Positions 53,908 through 62,053 of a DNA stretch of 64,000 nt are shown here, piece by piece (position 1 is the first letter of the stretch; every line of letters begins with the position of its first letter). Made by a program: the position numbers and the translations under genes. The notes under the pieces are model-generated. The model did not search any database. It saw only the letters and a list, made by a program, of their open reading frames with translations, and had not been told where the DNA came from. The stretch is from Ancylobacter moscoviensis. GTDB lineage: Bacteria > Pseudomonadota > Alphaproteobacteria > Rhizobiales > Xanthobacteraceae. Location: assembly GCF_007559435.1 (NCBI RefSeq), contig NZ_VMBP01000002.1, positions 1-64,000 on the forward strand. Direction: 5' to 3'.

Positions 53908-54474
53908 ATGTCCGTCGATTTCGCCTCCTTCGACTTCCTCGTCGTGCCCGGCCGCGAGAACGCGCCGGCGGAACATTGGCAGTCGCACTGGCTCGGCGCC
54001 TTTCCGAATTCCACCCGGCTGATTCAGGAGAACTGGAGCCAGCCGGAAGTCGCGGCATGGACCGGGCGGCTCGATCGCGCGGTCGAGGCCGCTCCGCGCC
54101 GCGTGGTGCTCATCGCCCATTCGGTGGGTGTGGCGACGGTGGTGCGCTGGACGGCGGCACGGCCGGAGCTGGCGAAGACCAAGGTCGCGGGAGCCTTCCT
54201 CGCGGCGCCGACCAATGTCGACGATCCCGATCCATCCTTCGACGTGGTGCGCAATTTCGGGCCGATGCCGCTCGCCCACCTGCCTTATCCCGCACTGGTG
54301 GTCGCCTCGCGCGACGATCCGCGCGTGCGCCCGGCGCAGGCGCGGACCTTCGCCGAAGCGTGGGGCGCGGATTTCGCCGATGTCGGCGAGTTCGGCCATA
54401 TCGGCAGCGCCGCGCGGCTCGGCATCTGGCCGACGGGACTGCTGCTGCTCGGCGGGCTGCTGGGGCGGATCTAG
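53908..54474 (+). CDS. RBBP9/YdeN-family serine hydrolase (188 aa)
   Basis: A compact alpha/beta hydrolase. FDFLVVPGRENAPAEHWQSHWLGAFPNSTRLIQENW at the N-terminus, nucleophile elbow IAHSVGVATVVRW (Ser about residue 73), the Asp in VVASRDDPRV and His in FGHIGSAARLG near the C-terminus complete a Ser-Asp-His triad. GGGAGG precedes the ATG at 53908. Last gene of the MAPEG pair; physiological substrate unknown. Confidence 0.88.
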   Translation: MSVDFASFDFLVVPGRENAPAEHWQSHWLGAFPNSTRLIQENWSQPEVAAWTGRLDRAVEAAPRRVVLIAHSVGVATVVRWTAARPELAKTKVAGAFLAAPTNVDDPDPSFDVVRNFGPMPLAHLPYPALVVASRDDPRVRPAQARTFAEAWGADFADVGEFGHIGSAARLGIWPTGLLLLGGLLGRI

Positions 54475-54502
54475 GCGGTTCGCGGCACGGTGGCCGCGAC
54501 GG

Positions 54503-54712
54503 CTAGTGCTGGGCGAGGATCTGCGCGAGCGCCTGGGCCACCTGCCTGGTCACGCGGCGACGGTAGCGCCGGTGAACGAGCTGGCCGTTGTGATAGACGT
54601 CCTGCTCGACATAGAGATCGGTACCGTCCCAATGGAGGATGTTGTCGGACTCGGTGGTCTCGATCACGCCAATCTCCGGGATCAGGGTCCCTTCCGGCGC
54701 CGGGATGCTCAT
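54503..54712 (-). CDS. Small hypothetical protein (69 aa)
   Basis: A short soluble protein: acidic N-terminal half with EIGVIETTESDNILHWDGTDLYVEQDVYH and a basic helical C-terminus (RRYRRRVTRQVAQALAQILAQH). A strong AGGAGG at the right distance before the ATG and coding-like codon use support it as real. No recognised domain and no cysteine or metal motif. It stands between the RBBP9-like gene (convergent) and the PAP2 gene (same strand, 92 bases upstream). Confidence 0.65.
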   Translation of the reverse strand: MSIPAPEGTLIPEIGVIETTESDNILHWDGTDLYVEQDVYHNGQLVHRRYRRRVTRQVAQALAQILAQH

Positions 54713-54804
54713 GTGTTTCCTCCTGCGACAGCGTGGAGCGCTTCGGCCCCAGCGCCGCCGATGATAGCCGAGCGCCGGGCGAATGGAATCGCCGTCTTCG
54801 AGGA

Positions 54805-55584
54805 TCAGGAATTGGGCGTAGGCTGATCCGCTTCGTTCGCTCCGTTGGCGCTCTCAATACGTCCGCGGCGCTGAAGAAGGAGCGCCACGAACCAGCACAG
54901 CAGCGCCCAGGCGCTGCCGGCGCACCAGCCGGCGATGACGTCGGTCGGCCAGTGGACGCCGAGATAGATGCGACTGAGGCCCACCATGAGCGTGAGCCCC
55001 ATGGCGACAGCCAGCACATAGGCCTTGATCCGACGGCGGCTTTCTGTCCGCACGATCAGCGCGCCGAGGGTGAGATAGGTCACGGCGGCGCCCATGGCGT
55101 GGCCGCTCGGAAAGCTCAGCGTCTGCACGTCGACGAGATGGGCGACGAGGTCCGGGCGCGGCCGCTCGAAGCCGAGCTTCAGCAGGTAGCTCGCGATCCC
55201 GCCGCCGGCGGTGGCGACAAGCACGAACAGCGCCGCGGCACGCTTGCGGTCCACCACGAGAAATCCCACCACGACGAGCGTGATGAGCGTCAGCACGGTG
55301 GTGCTGCCGAGTGCCGTGATGTCGCGTATGGCGCCTTCCAGCCAGGGCGGACCCAGCGGGTCGGCCGGATCGCCCGGCGTGCGGAAGGCGAGCAGGACGG
55401 CTTCGTCGAAGGCGTGGGTTTCGCCCTCCACCACCTCGTCCGCGATGAGTGCGAAGACGAGCAGCCCGAGCGCCGCGCCCATCAGGGCGATGAGCGCGCT
55501 CAGTTCGGACAGGACCCAGCGCGGCAGGTCCCGCAGTCGGTGAAGCAGCGGTTCCCGGGAGGGGGGAGGGGCGAGGTCCGGCAT
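54805..55584 (-). CDS. PAP2-family phosphatase (259 aa)
   Basis: Membrane-bound acid phosphatase with the three active-site motifs: KLGFERPRP (motif 1, KX6RP), LSFPSGHAMG (motif 2, PSGH) and SRIYLGVHWPTDVIAG (motif 3, SRX5HX3D). About six helices. Substrates of the family are phosphatidic acid, undecaprenyl diphosphate or other lipid phosphates. The N-terminal 20 residues are Pro/Arg rich. It has its own start region at 55585-55699, shared with a divergent small gene. Confidence 0.9.
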   Translation of the reverse strand: MPDLAPPPSREPLLHRLRDLPRWVLSELSALIALMGAALGLLVFALIADEVVEGETHAFDEAVLLAFRTPGDPADPLGPPWLEGAIRDITALGSTTVLTLITLVVVGFLVVDRKRAAALFVLVATAGGGIASYLLKLGFERPRPDLVAHLVDVQTLSFPSGHAMGAAVTYLTLGALIVRTESRRRIKAYVLAVAMGLTLMVGLSRIYLGVHWPTDVIAGWCAGSAWALLCWFVALLLQRRGRIESANGANEADQPTPNS

Positions 55585-55699
55585 CGAACAAAAGCTCTGC
55601 AGGTGGCAACAGGTGGCACGTCCCGAGGAGTACCCCGTCTCCTACGGGAACCGGAAGGGGCGTTGGCGTGTTCCCCTTCGGCATCAGAGGGAGAAGCCT

Positions 55700-55783
55700 A
55701 TGCTGAAGGGTGGAATCCTGTGGCTGATCGGCATTCCCCTGCCGATCATTATCCTGTTGTGGCTGTTCGGCTATCTCAGTTGA
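55700..55783 (+). CDS. 27-residue hydrophobic membrane protein
   Basis: A tiny gene with a strong ribosome site (AGAGGGAG, six bases before the ATG). The product starts MLKGGILWLIGIPLPIIILL and is almost one transmembrane helix with a Lys at position 3 and no charged residue after it. Short hydrophobic proteins of this type are conserved in proteobacteria and are usually left out of annotation. It is divergent from PAP2 and 137 bases before the MHYT kinase gene. Function unknown. Confidence 0.6.
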   Translation: MLKGGILWLIGIPLPIIILLWLFGYLS

Positions 55784-55920
55784 ACGCGCCACGGGCCACA
55801 ATGCCGGGAAATCGGGCGGGCGCGGCATCGTCACGCATGATGCGGCATTTTCCTACGGCTTTTCGGCGCTAGTGTCCGTGATGGCGCGTCCGCCATCGGC
55901 GAGAGGTTCGCGGTTGTTCT

Positions 55921-58239
55921 ATGAATCCTGTCGGTAGCCACGATCCGGCGCTGGTGGCGCTGTCGATACTGATCGCGGTGGCAGCGTCCTACACGGCGCT
56001 GGACCTCGCCGGGCGCGTGCCTCCCGCGCGCGGCACGGTGCGCAATGGCTGGCTGGCCGCAGCGGCGCTCGTGCTCGGTGGCGGCATCTGGGCGATGCAC
56101 TTCATCGCCATGCTCGCCATGCATGTCGGCATGCCCATCTCCTACGATCCGGGGTTGACGATCCTGTCCTTCGTCGTCGCGGTCGTTGCGACCGGGATCG
56201 CCCTCTACGCGGCCAGCCACGTCGATGTGGGGCCGAGAGTCGTCAGTAATGGCCGCATCCTGCTGAGCGGCATTTTCATGGGACTCGGTATCGTCGGGAT
56301 GCACTATACCGGCATAGCGGCCCTGCGCATGCCTGCCGTCATGACGCATGATCTTGTCTATGTGGGTGCGTCGGTTGTGCTGGCGATCACGGCGTCCACC
56401 GTGGCGATCTGGCTGGCCTTCCGCCGGCACTCGATAACGCAGCGCGCCATTGCGGCGCTGGCGCTCGGCTTCGGCATTGCCGGCATGCACTACGTCGCCA
56501 TGATGGGAGTGACGCTCGCGCCGCACGAGGGAGGTCATGTTCCTCTCGATGGCCTCGATACCGTCGATCTCGTCATCGTGGTCACTGCCGCGACCTTCAC
56601 CATCTTCATCGCGGCCTTGCTGGCCGCGATGTACGACCGGCGCTTTGCGGTGCTGGCCGAGCGGGAGGCGGCGATGTGGCGCGAGAGCGAGGAGCGCTAT
56701 CGCATGCTCTATCGCCGTACGCCGCTACCTCTGCATTCGCTGGACGCGGACGGCTGTATCGCACAGGTGAGTGATCGCTGGCTCGACATGCTCGGCTATC
56801 GGCGGGAGGAGGTGGTGGGGCGTCCGCTGACGGATTTCATGACGCCGGATTCCACACGCCGGCGCCTGGAGGAGCACTGGCCGCGCCTGCTCGGCACGGG
56901 GGAACTGCGCGAGGCGGAATACCGCCTGATCACCCGGGACGGGCGGGTGCTCGACTGCGTTCTCTCCGCCGTGGCGGAGAAGGATGCCGAGGGACGCCTC
57001 ACCAAGACGCTCTGCGGGCTGATCGACGTCACCGAACGCCGCGCCGCGGAGGAGGCGCTCCGGCAGGCGCAGAAGCTGGAGGCGGTCGGTCAGCTTACCG
57101 GCGGCATCGCCCATGACTTCAACAACCTGCTCGCGGTCGTGCTGGGCAATCTCGAACTCGCCACCAAGCGGGCTCCTGATGACGCGCGCCTGCTCGCCCT
57201 GCTCGACAATGCGATCCAGGCCGCGCAGCGCGGGGCGGCTCTGACCCAGCGCATGCTGGCCTTCGCCCGTCGGCAGGACCTGCAGCCCGAGCCGGTGGAC
57301 GTGCCCGACCTCGTGCTCGGCATGGCGGAGCTGTTGCGCCGTTCCATCGGGCCGAGCGTGCGCATCGAGACGCGCTTTCCCCTCGGCCTGCCGCGTGCCC
57401 GGGTCGATGCCAACCAGCTCGAGCTCGCGCTGCTCAATCTGGCGGTGAACGCCCGCGACGCCATGCCGGATGGCGGCACAATCACCATTGCCGCCCGGGA
57501 AGAGACGGTGGGGCCATCCGATGACGAAGCGGATGCCGGCTCCTTCCGGCCGGGGCGCTATTTCTGCCTGTCGGTGTCGGATAGCGGCACCGGCATGGAC
57601 GAGGAGACGCTGGCGCGGGCCACGGAGCCGTTCTTCACCACCAAGGGGGTCGGCAAAGGGACCGGCCTCGGCCTTGCCATGGTCCATGGGCTCGCGGCCC
57701 AATCGGGCGGAAAGCTGTCGCTGGACAGCCGCCTGGGGCAGGGCACGACGGCGACGATCTGCCTACCGATCGCCGAGGCCATCGCGGCACCGGTCGCCGA
57801 ACCCGCCATGGCGGCCGAGGACGACGATGGCGTGCCCGCCGGCGAGACCGGCAAGCAGCGTGTGCTCGTCGTCGACGACGATCCTCTCGTCCTCTCCGCC
57901 ACCGCCGCGATGCTGGAGGACCTTGGCTGCATGGTCCGCGAGGCGTCGTCCGGATCGGAAGCGTTGGCGCTGCTCGAGGCTGGCGAGGGCTTCGACGCGG
58001 TGCTTACGGACCAGGCGATGCCGGGCATGACCGGCGTCCAGCTTGCTTCGGCCATTGCGTCCCGCTGGCCGGCGCTGCCGGTCATTCTCGGCACCGGCTA
58101 TGCCGAGCTTCCGCCGGACGCCAAGGCCGGCATGCTGCGGCTCGGCAAGCCCTTCAGCCGCGAGACCTTGCGGCGTGCGGTGATCGCCGCCACGCGCGGC
58201 CAGACGGACAATGTGGTGCCGCTGACCCGGCTTGGGTGA
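55921..58239 (+). CDS. MHYT-domain hybrid sensor histidine kinase (772 aa)
   Basis: Seven-helix MHYT sensor (about residues 1-250) with repeated Met-His motifs: AMHFIAMLAMHVGMP, GMHYTGIAALRMP and GMHYVAMMGV, proposed to bind copper or sense gases. It is followed by a PAS domain (about 265-385), a histidine kinase core with H box GGIAHDFNNLLAVVLGNLEL, N box LNLAVNARDAMPDGG and G boxes SGTGMDEETLARATEPFFTTK and GLGLAMVHGL, and a C-terminal receiver (about 645-770) with VDDDPL, phosphoacceptor region AVLTDQAMPGMTG and LGKPF. No regulator lies beside it; output may go through the receiver by phosphorelay. Confidence 0.93.
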   Translation: MNPVGSHDPALVALSILIAVAASYTALDLAGRVPPARGTVRNGWLAAAALVLGGGIWAMHFIAMLAMHVGMPISYDPGLTILSFVVAVVATGIALYAASHVDVGPRVVSNGRILLSGIFMGLGIVGMHYTGIAALRMPAVMTHDLVYVGASVVLAITASTVAIWLAFRRHSITQRAIAALALGFGIAGMHYVAMMGVTLAPHEGGHVPLDGLDTVDLVIVVTAATFTIFIAALLAAMYDRRFAVLAEREAAMWRESEERYRMLYRRTPLPLHSLDADGCIAQVSDRWLDMLGYRREEVVGRPLTDFMTPDSTRRRLEEHWPRLLGTGELREAEYRLITRDGRVLDCVLSAVAEKDAEGRLTKTLCGLIDVTERRAAEEALRQAQKLEAVGQLTGGIAHDFNNLLAVVLGNLELATKRAPDDARLLALLDNAIQAAQRGAALTQRMLAFARRQDLQPEPVDVPDLVLGMAELLRRSIGPSVRIETRFPLGLPRARVDANQLELALLNLAVNARDAMPDGGTITIAAREETVGPSDDEADAGSFRPGRYFCLSVSDSGTGMDEETLARATEPFFTTKGVGKGTGLGLAMVHGLAAQSGGKLSLDSRLGQGTTATICLPIAEAIAAPVAEPAMAAEDDDGVPAGETGKQRVLVVDDDPLVLSATAAMLEDLGCMVREASSGSEALALLEAGEGFDAVLTDQAMPGMTGVQLASAIASRWPALPVILGTGYAELPPDAKAGMLRLGKPFSRETLRRAVIAATRGQTDNVVPLTRLG

Positions 58240-58284
58240 GCCGACCACTGACGCCGCCATCGGAATATTGTGTACTGGCGGTGA

Positions 58285-58301
58285 CATTCGACGTTCGAAT
58301 G
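58285..58301. promoter_or_regulatory. Palindrome upstream of the TPP riboswitch
   Basis: CATTCGA and TCGAATG arms flank CGT, a perfect 7+7 dyad 16 bases before the riboswitch, next to GACTATATCAG, which may hold a -10 element. It could be an extra operator for the thi operon besides the riboswitch. Confidence 0.4.
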
Positions 58302-58316
58302 ACTATATCAGACACG

Positions 58317-58410
58317 TCCGGGGGAGCCTCGTCAGGAGGCTGAGAGGCCATCGGCGCGCGAGCGGCATGGCGACCCTTCGAACCTGATCCAGTTGAGACT
58401 GGCGGAGGGA
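58317..58410 (+). promoter_or_regulatory. TPP riboswitch (THI element) controlling thiOSGE
   Basis: The two core landmarks are present: GGCTGAGAGGCC (58338-58349) with its CTGAGA pyrimidine-binding loop, and ACCTGATCCAGTTGAGACTG (58382-58401), the pyrophosphate-side helix with CTGATC. The outer stem pairs TCCG near 58317 with CGGA near 58404. GGGAGGAG follows at 58407-58414, directly before the thiO ATG at 58418, so ligand binding may hide the ribosome site (translational control). Thiamine pyrophosphate would turn the operon down. Confidence 0.93.
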
Positions 58411-58417
58411 GGAGTGA

Positions 58418-59470
58418 ATGCTGTCCCCGCACGATGAAACCACCGCAACGCCGCGCACGGCCAACGCCATGCGCGTGAAGATCGTGGGCGCCGGCGTTGC
58501 CGGGCTCACCTGCGCCCATGCCTTCGCCCGACGCGGCGCCGAAGTCACCATCGTGGAGCGCAAGGCCGGCTCCGGGCAGGGCTGCTCCTGGTATGCGGGC
58601 GGCATGCTCGCCCCGTGGTGCGAACGCGAGAGCGCCGAGCCGATCATCGCCGAACTCGGCTTCGAGTCGCTCGATTACTGGCGCGAGGCGGTGCCCGACG
58701 TACCGAAGGAAGGCAGCCTGGTGCTGGCGCAGCCGCGCGATCTGCCGGACCTTCGCCGCTTCTCGCGGCGCACCGAAGGGTATGAGTGGATTGACGACAC
58801 GCGCATCGCTGCGCTGGAGCCGGATCTCGAAGGGCGCTTCGACCAGGGCCTGTTCTTTCCGACCGAGGCGCATCTGGAGCCGCGCAAGGCGCTTGCGGCG
58901 CTGACCCGCAAGCTGGTCGACGAGCACCACGTGACCATCCGCTACGAGGCGGAGGGCTTCGATGGCGATGACGCCGCCGATGTAGTGGTCGACTGCCGCG
59001 GGCTCGCGGCGCGCGATCAGCTGGAAGATCTGCGCGGCGTGAAGGGCGAGATGCTGGTGCTCTATTCCACCGAGATCGCGCTCAAGCGTCCGGTGCGGAT
59101 GCTGCACCCGCGCATCCCCGTCTACATCGTGCCGCGCGGCGACGGGCATTTCATGATCGGGGCAACCTCGATCGAGAATGACGAGCGCGGCCGCGTCACC
59201 GGACGCTCCATGCTGGAGCTGCTGTCGGCGGTCTATGCGCTGCATCCCGCCTTCGGCGAGGCCGAGATCGTCGAGATCGGCGCCGATGTGCGCCCGGCTT
59301 TTCCCGACAACCTGCCGCGCCTGCGCCGGCGCGGGAACACGATCTATGTGAACGGTCTCTACCGCCACGGTTTCCTCGCGGCGCCGGCGCTGGCCCGCCG
59401 CGCGGCGGAACTGGCGTTCGACGGGACGCATTTCCCGGAGGTCATGGATGAAGATCATCGTGAATGGTGA
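58418..59470 (+). CDS. thiO: Glycine oxidase ThiO (350 aa)
   Basis: FAD amine oxidase that makes iminoglycine (dehydroglycine) for thiazole synthesis. An N-terminal GAGVAGLTCAHAFARRGAEVTIVERKAG binds FAD, then SWYAGGMLAPWCERE, a GEMLVLYSTEIALKRPVRMLHP substrate-lid region, and the C-terminal GLYRHGFLAAPALARRAAEL that completes the FAD site. The start at 58418 gives a 17-residue leader; an alternative ATG at 58469 is closer to the usual start. It is first in the operon directly under the riboswitch. thiC is not present. Confidence 0.92.
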   Translation: MLSPHDETTATPRTANAMRVKIVGAGVAGLTCAHAFARRGAEVTIVERKAGSGQGCSWYAGGMLAPWCERESAEPIIAELGFESLDYWREAVPDVPKEGSLVLAQPRDLPDLRRFSRRTEGYEWIDDTRIAALEPDLEGRFDQGLFFPTEAHLEPRKALAALTRKLVDEHHVTIRYEAEGFDGDDAADVVVDCRGLAARDQLEDLRGVKGEMLVLYSTEIALKRPVRMLHPRIPVYIVPRGDGHFMIGATSIENDERGRVTGRSMLELLSAVYALHPAFGEAEIVEIGADVRPAFPDNLPRLRRRGNTIYVNGLYRHGFLAAPALARRAAELAFDGTHFPEVMDEDHREW

Positions 59471-59645
59471 GGCGGCCGATACCCGTGCCGGCACGCTGGC
59501 CGCTCTGCTCGCGGAGCTCGGCCTCGGCGACGCCATCGTCGCGACGGCCGTCAACGGCGCCATGGTGCGGGCGGTGAAGCGCGAGGCGACGCCGATCGCC
59601 GACGGCGATAGGGTGGAAATCCTCGCCCCGATGCAGGGAGGCTGA
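59448..59645 (+). CDS. thiS: Sulfur carrier protein ThiS (65 aa)
   Basis: Small ubiquitin-like carrier that takes sulfur at its C-terminus as a thiocarboxylate. The sequence [20 protein letters not shown] has the ThiS fold start, and the chain ends MQGG, with the required Gly-Gly. It overlaps thiO by 23 bases, showing translational coupling, and stops just before thiG. Confidence 0.95.
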   Translation: MKIIVNGEAADTRAGTLAALLAELGLGDAIVATAVNGAMVRAVKREATPIADGDRVEILAPMQGG

Positions 59646-59646
59646 G

Positions 59647-60459
59647 ATGGACGCGATGACGGAAAAGACGACTCACGCCGACACGGTCGAGTTCTACGGC
59701 GCCAGGGTGAATTCGCGCCTGCTGCTCGGCACCGCGCAGTATCCCTCGCCGGCCATCCTCGCCGAGGCGATCCGGGCTTCGGGCACGGAGATCGTCACCG
59801 TCTCGCTGCGCCGCGAATCCGGCGTGGCGAAGTCCGGCCAGAGCTTCTGGCAGATCATCCGCGACCTTGGCGTGAAGGTGCTGCCCAACACGGCCGGCTG
59901 CAAGACGGTAAAGGAAGCTATCACCACGGCCGAGATGGCGCGCGAGCTGTTCGGCACGCCCTGGGTGAAGCTGGAGGTGATCGGCGAGGACGACACGCTG
60001 CAGCCGGACGTTTTCGGGCTGGTCGAGGCGGCACGCACGCTGGTGCGCGACGGCTTCCAGGTGTTCCCCTACACGACCGAGGACCTCGTGGTGGCGGAGA
60101 AACTGATTTCCGCCGGCTGCGAGGTACTGATGCCATGGGGCGCCCCCATCGGCTCCGGGCGCGGGTTGAACAACCCTTACGGCCTGCGCTCGATGCGCGC
60201 GCATTTCCCCGGCATTCCGCTGGTGGTGGATGCCGGCGTCGGCGTCCCCTCCCACGCGGCGGCGGCGATGGAGATGGGCTACGACGCCGTGCTGCTGAAC
60301 ACGGCGGTCGCCAAGGCCGGCGACCCGGTGCGCATGGCCCGTGCCTTCGCCCGCGCCATCGAGGCCGGCCGCGAGGCGCTGATCGCCGATCCCATGGAGG
60401 TGCGCGACATGGCGGCGCCCTCGACGCCCGTTATGGGCCGTGCCGTGCTGGGCCAGTGA
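59647..60459 (+). CDS. thiG: Thiazole synthase ThiG (270 aa)
   Basis: Builds the thiazole phosphate from deoxyxylulose phosphate, dehydroglycine and ThiS thiocarboxylate. Motifs: [20 protein letters not shown], the catalytic lysine in [35 protein letters not shown] and [29 protein letters not shown], which binds phosphate. Complete. It starts one base after the thiS stop, with the ATG at 59647. Confidence 0.96.
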   Translation: MDAMTEKTTHADTVEFYGARVNSRLLLGTAQYPSPAILAEAIRASGTEIVTVSLRRESGVAKSGQSFWQIIRDLGVKVLPNTAGCKTVKEAITTAEMARELFGTPWVKLEVIGEDDTLQPDVFGLVEAARTLVRDGFQVFPYTTEDLVVAEKLISAGCEVLMPWGAPIGSGRGLNNPYGLRSMRAHFPGIPLVVDAGVGVPSHAAAAMEMGYDAVLLNTAVAKAGDPVRMARAFARAIEAGREALIADPMEVRDMAAPSTPVMGRAVLGQ

Positions 60460-60473
60460 GCCGGGGCAGAGTG

Positions 60474-61079
60474 ATGAAGCTCGATCCGTTCTATCTCATC
60501 GTCGACCGTGCCTCCTGGCTGCCTCGCCTGCTGCCGCAGGGCGTGAAGCTGGTGCAGCTGCGGGCCAAGGATCTGGAGGAGCCGGAGCTCCGGCAGGAGA
60601 TCGCGACCGCGCGGCAGGTCTGCGAGCGCTACGGCGCGCAGCTCATCGTCAATGACTACTGGCAGCTCGCCATCGAGGAGGGCTGCGATTTCGTCCACCT
60701 GGGCCAGGAAGACCTCGCCGCCGCCGACGTGCCGGCGATCCGCCGCGCGGGCTTGAAGCTCGGCATCAGCACCCATGACGAAGCGGAGCTGGAGGCGGCG
60801 TTGCTGGCCCGGCCCGATTATGTGGCGCTGGGCCCGGTCTATCCGACCATCCTCAAGAAGATGCGCTGGGCGCCGCAGGGGCTGGAGCGCGTGAGCCAGT
60901 GGAAGGCGCGCGTCGGCGACGTGCCGCTGGTCGGCATCGGCGGGCTCACCATCGAGCGCGCGCCCGGCGTGCTGCAGGCGGGCGCGGACAGTGTCGCCGT
61001 CGTCACCGACGTGCTGCTGAACGATAATCCCGAACGCCGCGCCCGTGAATGGGTGCTGGCGACGCGGGAACTCGCCTGA
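60474..61079 (+). CDS. thiE: Thiamine-phosphate synthase ThiE (201 aa)
   Basis: Joins the pyrimidine pyrophosphate and thiazole phosphate to thiamine phosphate. Motifs: GVKLVQLRAKDL, QLIVNDYWQLAIEEGCDFVHLGQEDL (phosphate and metal binding), LGISTHDEAEL and YVALGPVYPTILKKM, then VGIGGLTIERAPGVLQAGADSVAVVTDV. A GTG at 60471 is an alternative start. It ends the operon before a strong terminator. The family also contains TenI-like aminases, but the full motif set supports ThiE. Confidence 0.93.
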   Translation: MKLDPFYLIVDRASWLPRLLPQGVKLVQLRAKDLEEPELRQEIATARQVCERYGAQLIVNDYWQLAIEEGCDFVHLGQEDLAAADVPAIRRAGLKLGISTHDEAELEAALLARPDYVALGPVYPTILKKMRWAPQGLERVSQWKARVGDVPLVGIGGLTIERAPGVLQAGADSVAVVTDVLLNDNPERRAREWVLATRELA

Positions 61080-61092
61080 CGCTTGGTCATGA

Positions 61093-61124
61093 GGCCGTGG
61101 CCGGGAAATCTCCCGGCCACGGCC
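61093..61124. terminator. Bidirectional terminator after thiE
   Basis: A perfect 14-base stem (GGCCGTGGCCGGGA and TCCCGGCCACGGCC) with an AATC loop lies between thiE and the convergent DUF2087 gene. No U run follows on the plus strand (CCGTGCTTG), but stem strength and position support a terminator serving both genes. Confidence 0.7.
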
Positions 61125-61134
61125 CGTGCTTGTC

Positions 61135-61695
61135 TCAGCCGGCGGATGGCGCGAGCGTGCGCTGGCGCAGCAGGCTGGCGAGCTTGGCCATCTCGGGCGG
61201 AGGCTCCCGTTCGATGCGTCCGTACTCGCGGCCATCCGGCGTACGGCGGAACAGGCCGAGTTCCACCAGCTCACGGCGCAGCAGAGCATAGTCGCCGAAG
61301 GTGTGCTGTTCGTTCAGCAGCTCGTTCATCCGCCGTTCGGGGAAAGAGACCCCGCTCGGCAGGCGCGACCATAGCAGCCACAGGCACAGCACCTGCTGGT
61401 TGCGCTTCTTGGGCCAGCGCAGGAGGCGCCCTTCCACGTCGAACAGCCGCAGCGCCTTCTCGCAGCGCGCATGATCCGGCGGGAGAGCGGGTGCCATGGG
61501 GCTTTGCGACAGGCGATCACGGGCCTGCGCATCCGCGCGCAGATGCTGGAAGTTGCGGAAGCCGGCACCGCGCGCCAGCAGGTTCAGCAGTTCGACATGG
61601 CCGGGCGCGCGGTCCAGCGCGGCGATGCCGTCGCGCAGGGTGCGGGCGAGCGCGGAAATGTCCGGCGCCTCATAGGCCAGAACGGTTCTGGGCAT
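61135..61695 (-). CDS. DUF2087 domain protein (186 aa)
   Basis: The C-terminal 85 residues carry the DUF2087 pattern: RWPKKRNQQVLCLWLLWSRL, then FPERRMNELLNEQHTFGDYALLRRELVELGLFRRTPDGREYGRI, a winged-helix-like fold often fused to HTH regulators. The N-terminal part (LARTLRDGIAALDRAPGHVELLNLLARGAGFRNFQHLRA) is a second helical segment seen in small plasmid and chromosomal proteins. Together it looks like a DNA-binding or regulatory protein. It converges on thiE. Function unknown. Confidence 0.8.
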   Translation of the reverse strand: MPRTVLAYEAPDISALARTLRDGIAALDRAPGHVELLNLLARGAGFRNFQHLRADAQARDRLSQSPMAPALPPDHARCEKALRLFDVEGRLLRWPKKRNQQVLCLWLLWSRLPSGVSFPERRMNELLNEQHTFGDYALLRRELVELGLFRRTPDGREYGRIEREPPPEMAKLASLLRQRTLAPSAG

Positions 61696-62053
61696 GACCT
61701 ATCCTCGTTTGGTGCCATTCCGCGAGGAATTGTCGGGGTTGCCGTCTTGCGACCGGGCACAAGGACAAGTGCAGGGTACGGAGATGAGCAGGTTTAGCTC
61801 CCCTTGCGGGGCGGCAACGCCTCGGTGAACTGCAGACCGTAGCCGAGGCATAAGCGAAGGGCGGCCGGAAGTCCAGCGGTGCGCCCGATCACTGGGTGCC
61901 CGGGCCAAGCCCGGGCATGAGGGAAAACAAGCAATACATCGTCATGGCCGGGCTTGGCCCGGCCACCCACGTCTTTCCGCAGGCACCCGGTTCCAAGTCG
62001 TGAATGCCCGGGCCAAGCCCGGGCATGACGTCGTGAACGGGGAGGGGACGTCC
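61696..62053. other. Intergenic region with three GC palindromic repeats
   Basis: No gene is supported in 61696-62053. It holds the promoter side of the DUF2087 gene and, from 61897 to 62025, three palindromic units described separately. The remaining sequence, 61700-61890, shows nothing recognisable. Confidence 0.7.
61897..62025. repeat. Three REP-like palindromes, 21 bases each
   Basis: Units at 61897-61917, 61945-61965 and 62005-62025 each have nine-base GC arms around a three-base centre (arms TGCCCGGGC and GCCCGGGCA in units 1 and 3, identical to each other; TGGCCGGGC and GCCCGGCCA in unit 2, in reverse orientation, with flanking CATGA/TCATG conserved). Such repeats are common between genes in Hyphomicrobiales and are thought to be REP elements moved by RAYT transposases or to act in transcript processing. 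Confidence 0.8.

Noticed and set aside
61897-62025. CRISPR array
   Set aside because: The units are palindromes of 21 bases with unequal spacing (48 and 60 bases) and one is inverted; there are no cas genes.
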